Positions 37,110-44,845 are shown, counted from the first letter of the stretch. The stretch: 64,000 nt of DNA from Flavobacteriales bacterium (GCA_947454525.1 CANGJM010000003.1:62001-126000); one strand, 5' to 3'. Notes: generated by a model not told the origin, from the letters alone. Numbers and translations are program-made.

Positions 37110-39116
37110 TTATGAACGTTTGCGGTCTCCACCGAACGATTTTCTTTCACCGCGTGGACGATCTCCGCCCTCGCTTTTACTGAATCCACCACTACGGCTA
37201 GATCCACCTGTGCTTCCTCCTTCAGAACGACCAGCATATCCGCCGCCACCTGATCCACCAGAGCGACCAGCGTAACCGCCACCACCTGATCCACCAGAAC
37301 GTCCAGCGTAACCTCCGCCACCTGATCCGCCTGAGCGTCCAGCGTAACCTCCGCCACCAGATCCACCTGAGCGTCCAGCGTAGCCTCCGCCACCTGATCC
37401 ACCAGATCGACCTGAGAATCCTCCGCCACCTGAGCGAGAATCACCTCCAAAACGTCCGCGTCCACGTCCGCCTTCGCTGCGACCTGATCCACCTTCTTTT
37501 TGTGCGGTTACTTCAATGTTCACTTGGTGACCTTCAAAGTCAGTTCCGTTTACATTTTTCAAGATTTTCTCAGTGTGTTCTTGATCTGCCTCAAAGAATG
37601 AGTAAGAAGTCAATAAGTCAATGCGTCCAACTGCTTGAGAATTCAATCCTGTTGCATCACAAACAACTCTTAACAACGCTCCTGGGTTCAATCCATCGCG
37701 TTTTCCAAGGTTTACAAAGAAACGTGTTTTTCCTTCTTCACGAGTACGATCAGATTTACCACCTTTTCCACGTTCACCACCACGATCATCTCTTGCTGCA
37801 GCATTTAAATCTCCTGCACGATCATAATAGTTAATGAAACGGTTAAATTCTGTTGAAACGAAACGTTTGATGATGTCTTCTTTCGACAAACTTTCGAATG
37901 CTTCCAAAATTTGCGGCATAAACTTCGCGATGTCGTCTTCTTTTACTTCCGTTGCAATGGTTTTGTTAATCAATTTCATCAATTGAATTTCACAAATTTC
38001 CTCTGCGTTTGGAATTTCACCAACGGTAAACGTTGTGCGCATTTGACGCTCGATTGCTTTAATCTTGCCAATCTCACGTCCGTTGATCAACACCAACGAT
38101 TCACCTTTTTTACCAGCACGAGCCGTACGACCACTTCGGTGCGTATAGTTCTCGATATCATCTGGCAAATTGTAATTGATGACGTGTGTAATGTTATCAA
38201 TATCAAGTCCACGTGCAGCAACATCAGTCGCTACTAGGATTTGTAATTCTTTCGAACGGAAACGGTCCATCACACGATCACGCATTGCTTGCGTTAAATC
38301 TCCGTGTAGTGGTTCTGCGTTGTATCCTTCACGACCTAATTTCTCAGCAACTGTTGCTGTTTCATTTTTGGTACGACAGAAAATCAATCCATAAATTGAT
38401 GGATTAAAATCGATCAAGCGTTTTACTGCTTCGTAACGATCGCGTTCCTTCACCATGTAATAGATGTGGTCGATGTTTTCGTTACTTTGATTTTTGTGTC
38501 CAATAGAAACCTCTAATGGATCGTGCATGTAGGTTTTCGCAATTCGCGCAACTTCCGTTGGCATTGTCGCTGAAAACAACCATACATTTTTATCGACTGG
38601 CGTTGTTTCCAAAACCGCATCAATATCTTCTTTGAATCCCATGTTCAACATTTCATCTGCCTCATCTAGCACGACATAACGCACTTGAGATAGTTGAATG
38701 ACTTTACGATTCATTAAATCAACAAGACGTCCAGGAGTAGCCACAATAATGGATGTTCCTTTCTTAATGTCCGTGATTTGTTTTCTGATGTCCGTTCCTC
38801 CATATACCGCTGTAATGCTACAGTCAAGGTATTTAGCAAATACATTTAAGTCCTTCGCGATTTGCAAACAGAGTTCGCGAGTTGGACAAATGATCAAACC
38901 TTGTGGAAGTCTGGCTTTTGTATCGATGTTATTAATTAACGGCAAGCCGAACGCTGCCGTTTTTCCTGTTCCTGTCTGCGCTAGGCCGACAAAGTCGCAA
39001 TCCTCCTGCATCAGGTACGGAATTGCTTTTTCTTGGATGGGGGTCGGTGCTTCAAAACCCAATTCTGTTAACGACTTCAGCACCTCACTCCTCAATCCGA
39101 GCTCTTCAAATGTCAT
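37110..39116 (-). CDS. deaD: DEAD-box RNA helicase (DeaD/CsdA) with RGG-like repeat tail
   Basis: A 668-residue DEAD-box helicase. Helicase core: Q-motif GFEAPTPIQEKAIP, motif [17 protein letters not shown] (YVVLDEADEMLNMGF), SAT, and motif VI HRSGRTARAGKKG. Residues about 455-535 are a DbpA/CsdA-type RNA-binding domain. The C-terminus is a low-complexity Gly/Ser/Arg tail with five 12-residue repeats SGGSGGGGYAGR (571-630), similar to RGG boxes that drive RNA binding or condensate formation. It leads the deaD-typA-DUF6089 group. Confidence 0.95.
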   Translation of the reverse strand: MTFEELGLRSEVLKSLTELGFEAPTPIQEKAIPYLMQEDCDFVGLAQTGTGKTAAFGLPLINNIDTKARLPQGLIICPTRELCLQIAKDLNVFAKYLDCSITAVYGGTDIRKQITDIKKGTSIIVATPGRLVDLMNRKVIQLSQVRYVVLDEADEMLNMGFKEDIDAVLETTPVDKNVWLFSATMPTEVARIAKTYMHDPLEVSIGHKNQSNENIDHIYYMVKERDRYEAVKRLIDFNPSIYGLIFCRTKNETATVAEKLGREGYNAEPLHGDLTQAMRDRVMDRFRSKELQILVATDVAARGLDIDNITHVINYNLPDDIENYTHRSGRTARAGKKGESLVLINGREIGKIKAIERQMRTTFTVGEIPNAEEICEIQLMKLINKTIATEVKEDDIAKFMPQILEAFESLSKEDIIKRFVSTEFNRFINYYDRAGDLNAAARDDRGGERGKGGKSDRTREEGKTRFFVNLGKRDGLNPGALLRVVCDATGLNSQAVGRIDLLTSYSFFEADQEHTEKILKNVNGTDFEGHQVNIEVTAQKEGGSGRSEGGRGRGRFGGDSRSGGGGFSGRSGGSGGGGYAGRSGGSGGGGYAGRSGGSGGGGYAGRSGGSGGGGYAGRSGGSGGGGYAGRSEGGSTGGSSRSGGFSKSEGGDRPRGERKSFGGDRKRS
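37227..37406. repeat. Five tandem 36-bp repeats in deaD
   Basis: Five nearly identical 36-bp units encode SGGSGGGGYAGR in the minus strand. Third-position differences exist but the protein repeat is exact. Such arrays vary in copy number by slippage. Confidence 0.92.
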
Positions 39117-39138
39117 CTTGTTATTTTAAATTTGGGTG

Positions 39139-39146
39139 CAAAGATA
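39139..39146 (-). promoter_or_regulatory. -7 promoter box of deaD
   Basis: On the minus strand TATCTTTG matches TAnnTTTG, 22 bp before the deaD ATG. Confidence 0.6.
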
Positions 39147-39266
39147 CACATAATAAAAGGATTAGTTGTTAATAAGTTGATTCTTAATGTTAAAAAACCA
39201 TTAAACCTCTTAAATAGGAGCCATTTAGGTGGACTAAACTGACTCAAAGAATAAAAGGAGACAAAA

Positions 39267-39347
39267 ATGTTTGTAAACAAAATTCGACTTGCTTTGTGTG
39301 GATTTTCTCGTATCTTGTCTTCATGTTTTACATCCTTCTCTATTTAG
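39267..39347 (+). CDS. Possible 26-residue small protein or leader peptide
   Basis: ATG to TAG encodes 26 residues (MFVNKIRLALCGFSRILSSC... then FTSFSI). AAAAGGAG lies shortly upstream, an unusually good Shine-Dalgarno for a Bacteroidota genome. The peptide is basic and hydrophobic. It may be chance in an AT-rich spacer; a leader peptide or toxin-like peptide are alternatives. Confidence 0.25.
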   Translation: MFVNKIRLALCGFSRILSSCFTSFSI

Positions 39348-39555
39348 CAGCCTCACTCTATGCATAGACGAAAATCGGTTCTAAGCGATCATCGGTATTT
39401 TAGTAAATGAGCGATGCTCTTGTACTGAAATTGATCGTCTGACGTTAGCGCGTCAAAAGGTCATTATTTACGATTGATACTCACTTCATGTCCATTTATT
39501 TCGTTCATAAAACAACATGAAATAAAAAAGCAACGTTTACATAGACTAAATTTCC

Positions 39556-39563
39556 TATTTTTG
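39556..39563 (+). promoter_or_regulatory. -7 promoter box of the DUF5606 gene
   Basis: TATTTTTG matches TAnnTTTG, 20 bp before the ATG; GTTTAC at about 39535-39540 sits near the -33 distance. Confidence 0.55.
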
Positions 39564-39583
39564 ACCCAAATTAAAACGAACAC

Positions 39584-40129
39584 ATGAATCTGACAGGTAT
39601 CATTTCCATCTCTGGTAGACCAGGACTATTTAAAGTTATTGCACAAGGAAAAAACAGCGTGATTGTTGAATCCATGATTGACAAAAAACGTTTTCCAGCA
39701 TACGCTACAGAGAAAATCTCCACTTTAGAGGACATTAGTATTTTCACGTATGAAGAAGATGTGAAATTGACCGAAGTGTTATCAAAAATGAATGAGTCGT
39801 TTACAGATAATTGTCCATCTCACAAGGAGGACATGAAAACATTAGAGTCTGCATTGGCAACATTCTTACCAAATTGGGACAAAGAGCGCGTATATCCTTC
39901 TGATGTGCGTAAAATTTTCCAATGGTATCATTTAATCAAACAAGCTGGATTATTTGAAGCAACAGCGGAAGGTGCAGAAGGTACGGAAGCGCCAGCGAAA
40001 GAAGCGAAAGTAAAAGCGGAACCTGCAAAGAAAAAAGCAGCAGCAACGGCGGGTCCAGCAAAAGCAGCGAAACCAGCAAACATCAAAAAGGCAGCTCCTG
40101 TTAAAACAGGAAGTTCTCGCGGAAAATAA
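39584..40129 (+). CDS. DUF5606 protein with Ala/Lys-rich tail
   Basis: A 181-residue protein. Residues 1-125 match DUF5606 (MNLTGIISISGRPGLFKV, SMIDKKRFPAYATEKISTLED, KERVYPSDVRKIFQWYHLI), a family restricted to Bacteroidota with unknown role. The rest (about 128-181) is a low-complexity tail of Ala, Lys, Pro (AKKKAAATAGPAKAAKPANI) like histone H1 tails, suggesting nucleic-acid or ribosome contact. Own promoter and terminator. Confidence 0.85.
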   Translation: MNLTGIISISGRPGLFKVIAQGKNSVIVESMIDKKRFPAYATEKISTLEDISIFTYEEDVKLTEVLSKMNESFTDNCPSHKEDMKTLESALATFLPNWDKERVYPSDVRKIFQWYHLIKQAGLFEATAEGAEGTEAPAKEAKVKAEPAKKKAAATAGPAKAAKPANIKKAAPVKTGSSRGK

Positions 40130-40145
40130 AATTATAAACCATTTT

Positions 40146-40182
40146 AAAAATTCACCTGTCCAATCGTCAGGTGAATTTTTTT
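40146..40182. terminator. Intrinsic terminator after the DUF5606 gene
   Basis: AAAAATTCACCTG pairs with CAGGTGAATTTTT around a 9-nt loop, with a T run. Confidence 0.88.
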
Positions 40183-40201
40183 GTCCTAACATTACGTTCA
40201 C

Positions 40202-41911
40202 ATGATCATCGAGAAAAACAAACGTCAATTCTTAAACGAAGACCTAAACATTCAATCTTGGGAAGATTTAAAATCCTATTTCGACGATTTACTCGCACGC
40301 GAAATCGACAGCAAGGAGAAATTTGAGCGTTGGTTGAATGACCGCAGCGAATTAGATGCCGTGCTCGAGGAAGACCTCGCTTGGCGCTATATTCGCATGT
40401 CCATTGAAACAAACAACGAAGAACTCGCCTCGGCCTACACATTTTTTGTGACGAAAATTCAACCGGAGTTAGCTCCCTTGGACGATGCCTTGAATCGAAA
40501 ATTCATGGACTCCCCTTTCCGACATGACTACACAGATTCCGCCCATCAAATTTACTTTAGAAGCATTGAAACCCAGGTGAATTTGTTTCAGGAGAAAAAC
40601 GTTCCCATTGAGGCAGAACTGAACGAATTGGCTCAAAAGTATGGAGCAATCAGTGCGGCACAGTCGATTGACTACCTTGGCGAAACGATGACCATGCAGA
40701 AAGCGAGTCAGTTGTTGAAAGAGCAAGATGAAGCGGTACGTCAAACCGTATTCGATAAAATGGTGGAGCGACGTCGTGTCGACACAGATTCATTGAATGA
40801 CTTGTATACGCAGCTAGTCACGAAGCGACATACATTAGCCATGAACGCTGGATTTGACAATTTCAGAGACTACAAATTTCAAGCACTCGGACGCTTTGAC
40901 TACTCCAAAGAAGATTGTTTTGCGTTCCATCACGCCATTAAAACCCACATTGTTCCGCTTGTGAAAGACATTCAAGCGAAAAAACTAGCGATTACAGGTG
41001 AGACTAAATTCAAACCGTGGAACACCGAAGTTGATCCAGAAGGAAAAGCGCCATTGAAACCGTTTGAAACGGGCAAAGAGATGCTCGATGGATGCATCCA
41101 GATGTTAGGTAACTTGAATCCATATTTTGCTGACTGTTTGAAAACCATGGAAGAAATGGGTCACTTAGACCTTGACTCCAAAGCAGGCAAAGCGCCAGGC
41201 GGATACAATTATCCACTGTATGAAATTGGCGTTCCCTTTATTTTCATGAATGCCGTTGGCGCACAGCGTGATTTAGTGACCATGGTACACGAAGCCGGAC
41301 ATGCTGTTCATTCGTTCTTAAGTCGAGACTTGTCCCTCACTGGATTCAAGAATCTTCCATCCGAAGTGGCAGAATTAGCATCGATGTCTATGGAGTTACT
41401 TTCCATGAAAGAATGGGGACATTTCTATGCCAACGCAGACGAGTTGAACCGCGCGAAACGCGAACAGTTAGAAGGAGTATTGAAAGTCCTGCCATGGATT
41501 GCCCAAATCGACGCATTCCAGCACTGGGTATATGAACATCCAACGCATACCGTTGCAGAAAGACATGCGCATTGGTCGAGTTTATCCAAAGACTTCGGAA
41601 CAGGATTAACCGATTGGACCGGATACGAAGATCAAATCGCTACATCTTGGCAACGACAATTGCATTTATTCGAAGTTCCTTTCTACTACATCGAGTATGG
41701 CATTGCGCAATTGGGAGCTTTGGGCTTATGGATGAACAGTTTAACAGATTTCGAGTCCGGACTAACAGCCTACCAAGAAGCCTTAAAACTCGGATACACG
41801 AAGTCCATACCAGAAATTTACGAAACGGCTAAGGTTCCGTTCGACTTCTCCTCTGAGCGACTGAAATCCTTAGCTGCATTCATTCAGGAAGAATTAAAAA
41901 AATTGAACTAG
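40202..41911 (+). CDS. pepF: M3 family oligoendopeptidase (PepF-like)
   Basis: A 569-residue cytoplasmic zinc metallopeptidase. The HEXXH-type motif is MVHEAGHAVHSFLS (about 360-373), with the third ligand Glu in LPSEVAELASMSMELL about 25 residues later, as in thimet-like M3 enzymes. It degrades peptides of roughly 7-17 residues. Length is typical for PepF. Single gene directly upstream of the tRNA. Confidence 0.93.
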   Translation: MIIEKNKRQFLNEDLNIQSWEDLKSYFDDLLAREIDSKEKFERWLNDRSELDAVLEEDLAWRYIRMSIETNNEELASAYTFFVTKIQPELAPLDDALNRKFMDSPFRHDYTDSAHQIYFRSIETQVNLFQEKNVPIEAELNELAQKYGAISAAQSIDYLGETMTMQKASQLLKEQDEAVRQTVFDKMVERRRVDTDSLNDLYTQLVTKRHTLAMNAGFDNFRDYKFQALGRFDYSKEDCFAFHHAIKTHIVPLVKDIQAKKLAITGETKFKPWNTEVDPEGKAPLKPFETGKEMLDGCIQMLGNLNPYFADCLKTMEEMGHLDLDSKAGKAPGGYNYPLYEIGVPFIFMNAVGAQRDLVTMVHEAGHAVHSFLSRDLSLTGFKNLPSEVAELASMSMELLSMKEWGHFYANADELNRAKREQLEGVLKVLPWIAQIDAFQHWVYEHPTHTVAERHAHWSSLSKDFGTGLTDWTGYEDQIATSWQRQLHLFEVPFYYIEYGIAQLGALGLWMNSLTDFESGLTAYQEALKLGYTKSIPEIYETAKVPFDFSSERLKSLAAFIQEELKKLN

Positions 41912-41929
41912 AAATAAATTCCGCGTGAA

Positions 41930-41962
41930 TTTGCGCAGATTTTAAATTTCTCTTTATATTTG
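41930..41962 (+). promoter_or_regulatory. Promoter of the tRNA gene (-33 and -7)
   Basis: TTTG (41930-41933) and TATATTTG (41955-41962) are separated by 21 bp, the clearest complete Bacteroidota sigma-A promoter in the window. The tRNA begins 8 bp after the box. Confidence 0.8.
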
Positions 41963-41970
41963 CACCCTCC

Positions 41971-42044
41971 GGCGAGATAGCTCAGTTGGTTAGAGCGTAG
42001 GATTCATAACCCTAAGGTCCCGAGTTCAACTCTCGGTCTCGCTA
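41971..42044 (+). tRNA. tRNA with anticodon CAU (Met elongator, or Ile2)
   Basis: A 74-nt cloverleaf: acceptor GGCGAGA/TCTCGCT, D arm GCTC/GAGC, anticodon loop TTCATAA (anticodon CAU), T arm CCGAG/CTCGG with loop TTCAACT, discriminator A; CCA is not encoded. The anticodon stem lacks the three G-C pairs of initiator tRNA, so it is elongator Met or the lysidine-modified Ile2. Pair 1-72 is G-U and pair 31-39 is A-C, both unusual. Confidence 0.92.
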
Positions 42045-42045
42045 C

Positions 42046-42079
42046 AAAAAACCTTGACGATTCTGTCAAGGTTTTTTTT
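42046..42079 (+). terminator. Terminator of the tRNA gene
   Basis: CCTTGAC (42052-42058) pairs with GTCAAGG (42065-42071), followed by eight T's. Confidence 0.88.
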
Positions 42080-42104
42080 ATGCCTTTTTTTTTGAGATAG
42101 CTCA

Positions 42105-42129
42105 TCCGCCGCTTCGTCGCGGCGAAGGA
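42105..42129. repeat. Hairpin insert 1 in the tRNA relic (D-loop)
   Basis: CGCCGC (42107-42112) pairs with GCGGCG (42119-42124) around TTCGTC; CTTCG/CGAAG offers an alternative fold. Strikingly GC-rich for this region. Confidence 0.75.
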
Positions 42130-42158
42130 GGTTAGAGCGTAAACCCTAAGATCCCGAG

Positions 42159-42217
42159 CTCTGACGAGCTTTTGTTTTTGCAAAAGCTGTCAGAATGCTG
42201 ACCATTGCGTCAGCATT
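42159..42217. repeat. Hairpin inserts 2 and 3 in the tRNA relic (T-loop)
   Basis: First hairpin: TCTGAC-g-AGCTTTTG (42160-42174) pairs with CAAAAGCTGTCAGA (42181-42194), 14 bp with one bulge. Second: AATGCTGAC (42194-42202) pairs with GTCAGCATT (42209-42217), 9 bp perfect with a 6-nt loop. Both lie back to back exactly at the T-stem/T-loop boundary. Confidence 0.78.
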
Positions 42218-42231
42218 CAACTCTCGGTCTC

Positions 42232-42255
42232 CCTGATGAGTCTGCGACTATCAGG
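42232..42255. repeat. Hairpin insert 4 at the 3' end of the tRNA relic
   Basis: CCTGAT (42232-42237) pairs with ATCAGG (42250-42255) and GTC with GAC inside. It takes the place of the end of the acceptor 3' strand (GCTA in the intact gene). Confidence 0.7.
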
Positions 42256-42265
42256 ATAAACGCTT

Positions 42266-42300
42266 CAAAAGCCCAGACAATTTGTTTGGGCTTTTTTTTA
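42266..42300 (+). terminator. Second terminator downstream of the tRNA relic
   Basis: AAGCCCA pairs with TGGGCTT around an ACA/TGT inner pair, followed by eight T's. Its tail TTTTTTTTATGC-TTTTTTT repeats the tail after the intact tRNA's terminator, consistent with duplication of a tRNA-terminator unit. Confidence 0.8.
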
Positions 42301-42456
42301 TGCGTTTTTTTTCTACCCCAACAAATCTTCGTACTTTCACTCTCATTGAAAATTCCTCCATGATGAGTTCAACTTGTTACCAAACAAACGTGGCTGCTTG
42401 AGGGAGGAGTTGACAAAATGGTAGTAAATTAGCTGTAAAGAAAGAAGGAAATTAGG

Positions 42457-42747
42457 ATGAGTGAGAATGATGTTTTAGTTGCTATTACGCTTGTGTTGAT
42501 CGTTTTAATGATAGCTACGTTCATTTACAGTAAATCTTTTGGCTTCATAAATGGTGTTGTATTTTGTCTTTATGCATTTCCCCTTTATTATTTCATGTTA
42601 TTCAACGGAAATGGAGGCTCAAGTTTTCTGTGGTGGTTTTATTTAATGGTCTTCATATCCATACAAATATTAACAGTCTGCATTTACCTCATTTATAAAA
42701 TCATTGAAACTCCTAAGTCTAACAAATCAACATCCAAGACTTTCTGA
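42457..42747 (+). CDS. Small membrane protein of unknown function
   Basis: A 96-residue protein with three hydrophobic segments (about 6-24, 29-48, 58-82) and a short polar Ser/Lys-rich C-terminus (KIIETPKSNKSTSK). No family recognised. AT-rich, like the next gene, from which it is separated by 14 bp. The position downstream of a tRNA and its relic suggests an acquired segment. Confidence 0.55.
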   Translation: MSENDVLVAITLVLIVLMIATFIYSKSFGFINGVVFCLYAFPLYYFMLFNGNGGSSFLWWFYLMVFISIQILTVCIYLIYKIIETPKSNKSTSKTF

Positions 42748-42761
42748 GAAAACAAATAGAA

Positions 42762-42953
42762 ATGGGAGAAGCGCTTTTTGAGGTTATTTTTGTGTGGATA
42801 ATTGCTTATCCTGTGGCATTTTTGAGATGGATGTTCGTTGGATTTAAAAAAGGGAAATTTGAAGAGTACTTGAAGACAGATGCGTATTTGAGTTTCTTTA
42901 TTTTTGCGGCTATCTGTTTATTGATTTTTCTGCTATTCAAAGCAATCAACTAA
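42762..42953 (+). CDS. Small two-helix membrane protein of unknown function
   Basis: A 63-residue protein with hydrophobic helices at about 5-27 and 43-61 joined by a charged linker (KKGKFEEYLKTD). No homologue recognised. Likely co-transcribed with the 96-residue membrane protein 14 bp upstream. Confidence 0.5.
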   Translation: MGEALFEVIFVWIIAYPVAFLRWMFVGFKKGKFEEYLKTDAYLSFFIFAAICLLIFLLFKAIN

Positions 42954-43129
42954 CGGATGGTTCTCCAACGGTTCGGACGTTTTTAGTTAAAGAATGAAAA
43001 ATGTAAGGGTATAACTATCTCCTTCATGTGTTCTGTTTGAATTTTCAAAAATCTAACTAATTTAACTTTTGAAAAGTTCCAAACAAATCGTCAGAATTAC
43101 TTTTACATCATAAAAACAAGAAATACAGA

Positions 43130-44248
43130 ATGAAACGTTTATTAGGAATCATACTATTGGTTGTGTTTTCTTGTCAATCAAACAACGAAACAAAAACAGA
43201 TCTCAAGCAAATCATAGCTAAACAGGATCAAAAGAAACCTGTTTCTCAAGATAGTCTTTTCAAACTCCAATTGAATCTCGATGAAAATTTTGTCCAAATC
43301 TTCCCGCCAAAAATTTCAAAAAATGTCGTTCCAGCGGAATATCCAAACCAAGACCAAGAATGGGTTCGAATCGATGAATTTTGGGCAGATCGTGATTTCA
43401 ATGGTGATCAAAAAACGGATGTCATCGTTTGTTTCGGTGGATGTGGATCCGGAGGATGTATGTATGGTGTTTTTATCAAACAATTCGGATCCTATTATCG
43501 GCTTGCGTTCTTTGATTATTTGAAAAACCAGGAATATGAAATTGAAAAAAATGGCTGTTTAAAAATTGTGTCGAGTGAAGAATTGAATCCATACGATCCT
43601 TCTCAACTTCAAATTTCAAGCTTCCGGTACGACAAACGTAAGCATGCATATCAGCTGGATACGTCCTATGTATTTACCGATCAATCAGATGACCTTGAAC
43701 TTTCAACAGTATTGAAAGATTTGGATCATGATGGTGTGAAGGATAGTTGTATTTATGACCCAAACCACAGTGTTATTATTTGTAAACTATCTACTCAGTA
43801 TTTCAAAGCAATGAGGAGTAAGCCGGATTTAACGCAAGAATGGAATGCTGGAATTCGAGCGACTAAAAATGGATTTGAGTTTTATGAAAATCACAATAGG
43901 GCTGGTTGTGCCAATCAATTTCAATACGACGATCAGACCAAGAAAATCAGGCTGATTGGAATGAGTCGATATGAATATGGAAATGTAGTAAATGAAGGCA
44001 GTGGAAAATCGAGTATGAACCTATTAACCAACGACTACATTGGGGAATGGAACTATTATAATGTCATCCGTCAAAAATTGATTAAAATGGCAACGATTCG
44101 AACCAAAATGTACTTTCCGAAAGTTACGCTGGAAAACTATGATGGCGGATTACAAGGAGAATATGCTGAAAAATGCAGTGCATTATACTATAAACAACAA
44201 GCAAAATATGATGGAGCAGTAAGGACCATAAGGGAGCAAGAGGACTGA
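43130..44248 (+). CDS. Predicted lipoprotein with EF-hand/FG-GAP-like Asp motifs
   Basis: A 372-residue lipoprotein: MKRLLGIILLVVFSC with C15 at the lipobox. Two Asp-rich loops, DRDFNGDQKTD (about 86-96) and DLDHDGVKDS (about 200-209), resemble calcium-binding FG-GAP/dockerin loops; a Cys/Gly-rich stretch CFGGCGSGGCMYG follows the first. No family recognised. AT-rich accessory region; own promoter-like TACTTTTA lies shortly upstream. Confidence 0.7.
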   Translation: MKRLLGIILLVVFSCQSNNETKTDLKQIIAKQDQKKPVSQDSLFKLQLNLDENFVQIFPPKISKNVVPAEYPNQDQEWVRIDEFWADRDFNGDQKTDVIVCFGGCGSGGCMYGVFIKQFGSYYRLAFFDYLKNQEYEIEKNGCLKIVSSEELNPYDPSQLQISSFRYDKRKHAYQLDTSYVFTDQSDDLELSTVLKDLDHDGVKDSCIYDPNHSVIICKLSTQYFKAMRSKPDLTQEWNAGIRATKNGFEFYENHNRAGCANQFQYDDQTKKIRLIGMSRYEYGNVVNEGSGKSSMNLLTNDYIGEWNYYNVIRQKLIKMATIRTKMYFPKVTLENYDGGLQGEYAEKCSALYYKQQAKYDGAVRTIREQED

Positions 44249-44392
44249 ATAAATCAATCGTATCGCTTCTATGAAAATACTTTCATGCTTTTTTGCACCT
44301 TTCCACATAGACGTTCATCCGCTCAATAGATCACTTTTCAAATTCTATAAAGAAAGAACTTTCGTATCTTCACCACATCTGAAATTTCTGTC

Positions 44393-44836
44393 ATGCTTCG
44401 TAACTCTTTTTCAACGTTTATCCTTTTGTGTTTGTTCTGTTGCCTGCAATCGCATGTGCAAGCCCAAACACCCACCTACAATCTCACCGTCAAAGTTTCT
44501 GGAATTGCGGTGAAAAAAGGAATGGTTGAGTTTGGACTCTTTCGGGATGCGGAAAAGTTCACGAAAATTGGGGGCACGTATCGCATGCTGCGCGTGAAAG
44601 TCGATGCTGCTGAGGAAACGGTCACTTTCCATAACCTGCCAAAAGGAAAATACGCAGTTTGCATCTACCTCGATGAAAACAACAACAATCAATGTGACAA
44701 AAATTTCTTTGGAATCCCAACAGAACGGTTTGCGTTCTCCAACAATTTAAGACCGATGTTAAGCGCTCCTTCGTTTGAAGCTTGTTCCGTTTATTTAAAC
44801 GAGAATAAGTCCATTGTGATTCGAGCGGATTACTAA
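44393..44836 (+). CDS. DUF2141 family secreted protein
   Basis: A 147-residue exported protein; signal peptide about MLRNSFSTFILLCLFCCLQSHVQAQ. The mature domain (YNLTVKVSGIAVKKGMVEFGLF, HNLPKGKYAVCIYLDENNNNQCDKNFFGIPTERFAFSNN) is DUF2141, a beta-sandwich-like family of unknown function. The DENNNNQCDKN loop is Asp/Asn-rich and could bind Ca2+. Ten bp after it starts another exported protein. Confidence 0.85.
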   Translation: MLRNSFSTFILLCLFCCLQSHVQAQTPTYNLTVKVSGIAVKKGMVEFGLFRDAEKFTKIGGTYRMLRVKVDAAEETVTFHNLPKGKYAVCIYLDENNNNQCDKNFFGIPTERFAFSNNLRPMLSAPSFEACSVYLNENKSIVIRADY

Positions 44837-44845
44837 CTTGAAAAC

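Larger units (their letters stand above)
39117..39583. other. 467-bp intergenic region between deaD and DUF5606 gene
   Basis: No full gene found. It contains the divergent promoter boxes of the two flanking genes, a 26-codon open frame at 39267-39347 with an AAGGAG-like sequence 9 bp ahead of its ATG, and at 39366-39454 a cluster of inverted repeats (AGACGA/TCGTCT, GAGC/GCTC, GACG/CGTC). The latter could be a structured leader or small RNA; neither is proven. Confidence 0.4.
42092..42232 (+). pseudogene. Decayed copy of the adjacent tRNA, interrupted by hairpins
   Basis: Blocks identical or nearly identical to the tRNA at 41971 occur in order: GAGATAGCTCA (42094-42104), GGTTAGAGCGTA (42130-42141), AACCCTAAG (42142-42150), TCCCGAG (42152-42158) and TTCAACTCTCGGTCTC (42216-42231). 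Eight bases including the anticodon are deleted between the second and third blocks. A 25-bp GC-rich hairpin replaces GTT in the D-loop and a 57-bp double hairpin splits the T-loop. It cannot make a tRNA. Confidence 0.82.

Noticed and set aside
37227-37406. CRISPR-like regular repeats
   Set aside because: The 36-bp units are contiguous without spacers and are in-frame coding repeats of the helicase tail.
37106-37492. 128-codon minus-strand open frame over the deaD repeats
   Set aside because: It is an alternative frame of the Gly-rich repeat DNA, giving a low-complexity Val/Ala/Asp protein; a shadow of deaD.
42231-42256. Hammerhead-ribozyme-like core (CTGATGAG followed by a small stem)
   Set aside because: The conserved GAAA after stem II is absent and the flanks pair with each other as a simple hairpin; no ribozyme is supported.
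44271-44513. 80-codon open frame before the DUF2141 gene
   Set aside because: It overlaps the signal peptide region of the DUF2141 gene in another frame, with unconvincing sequence.
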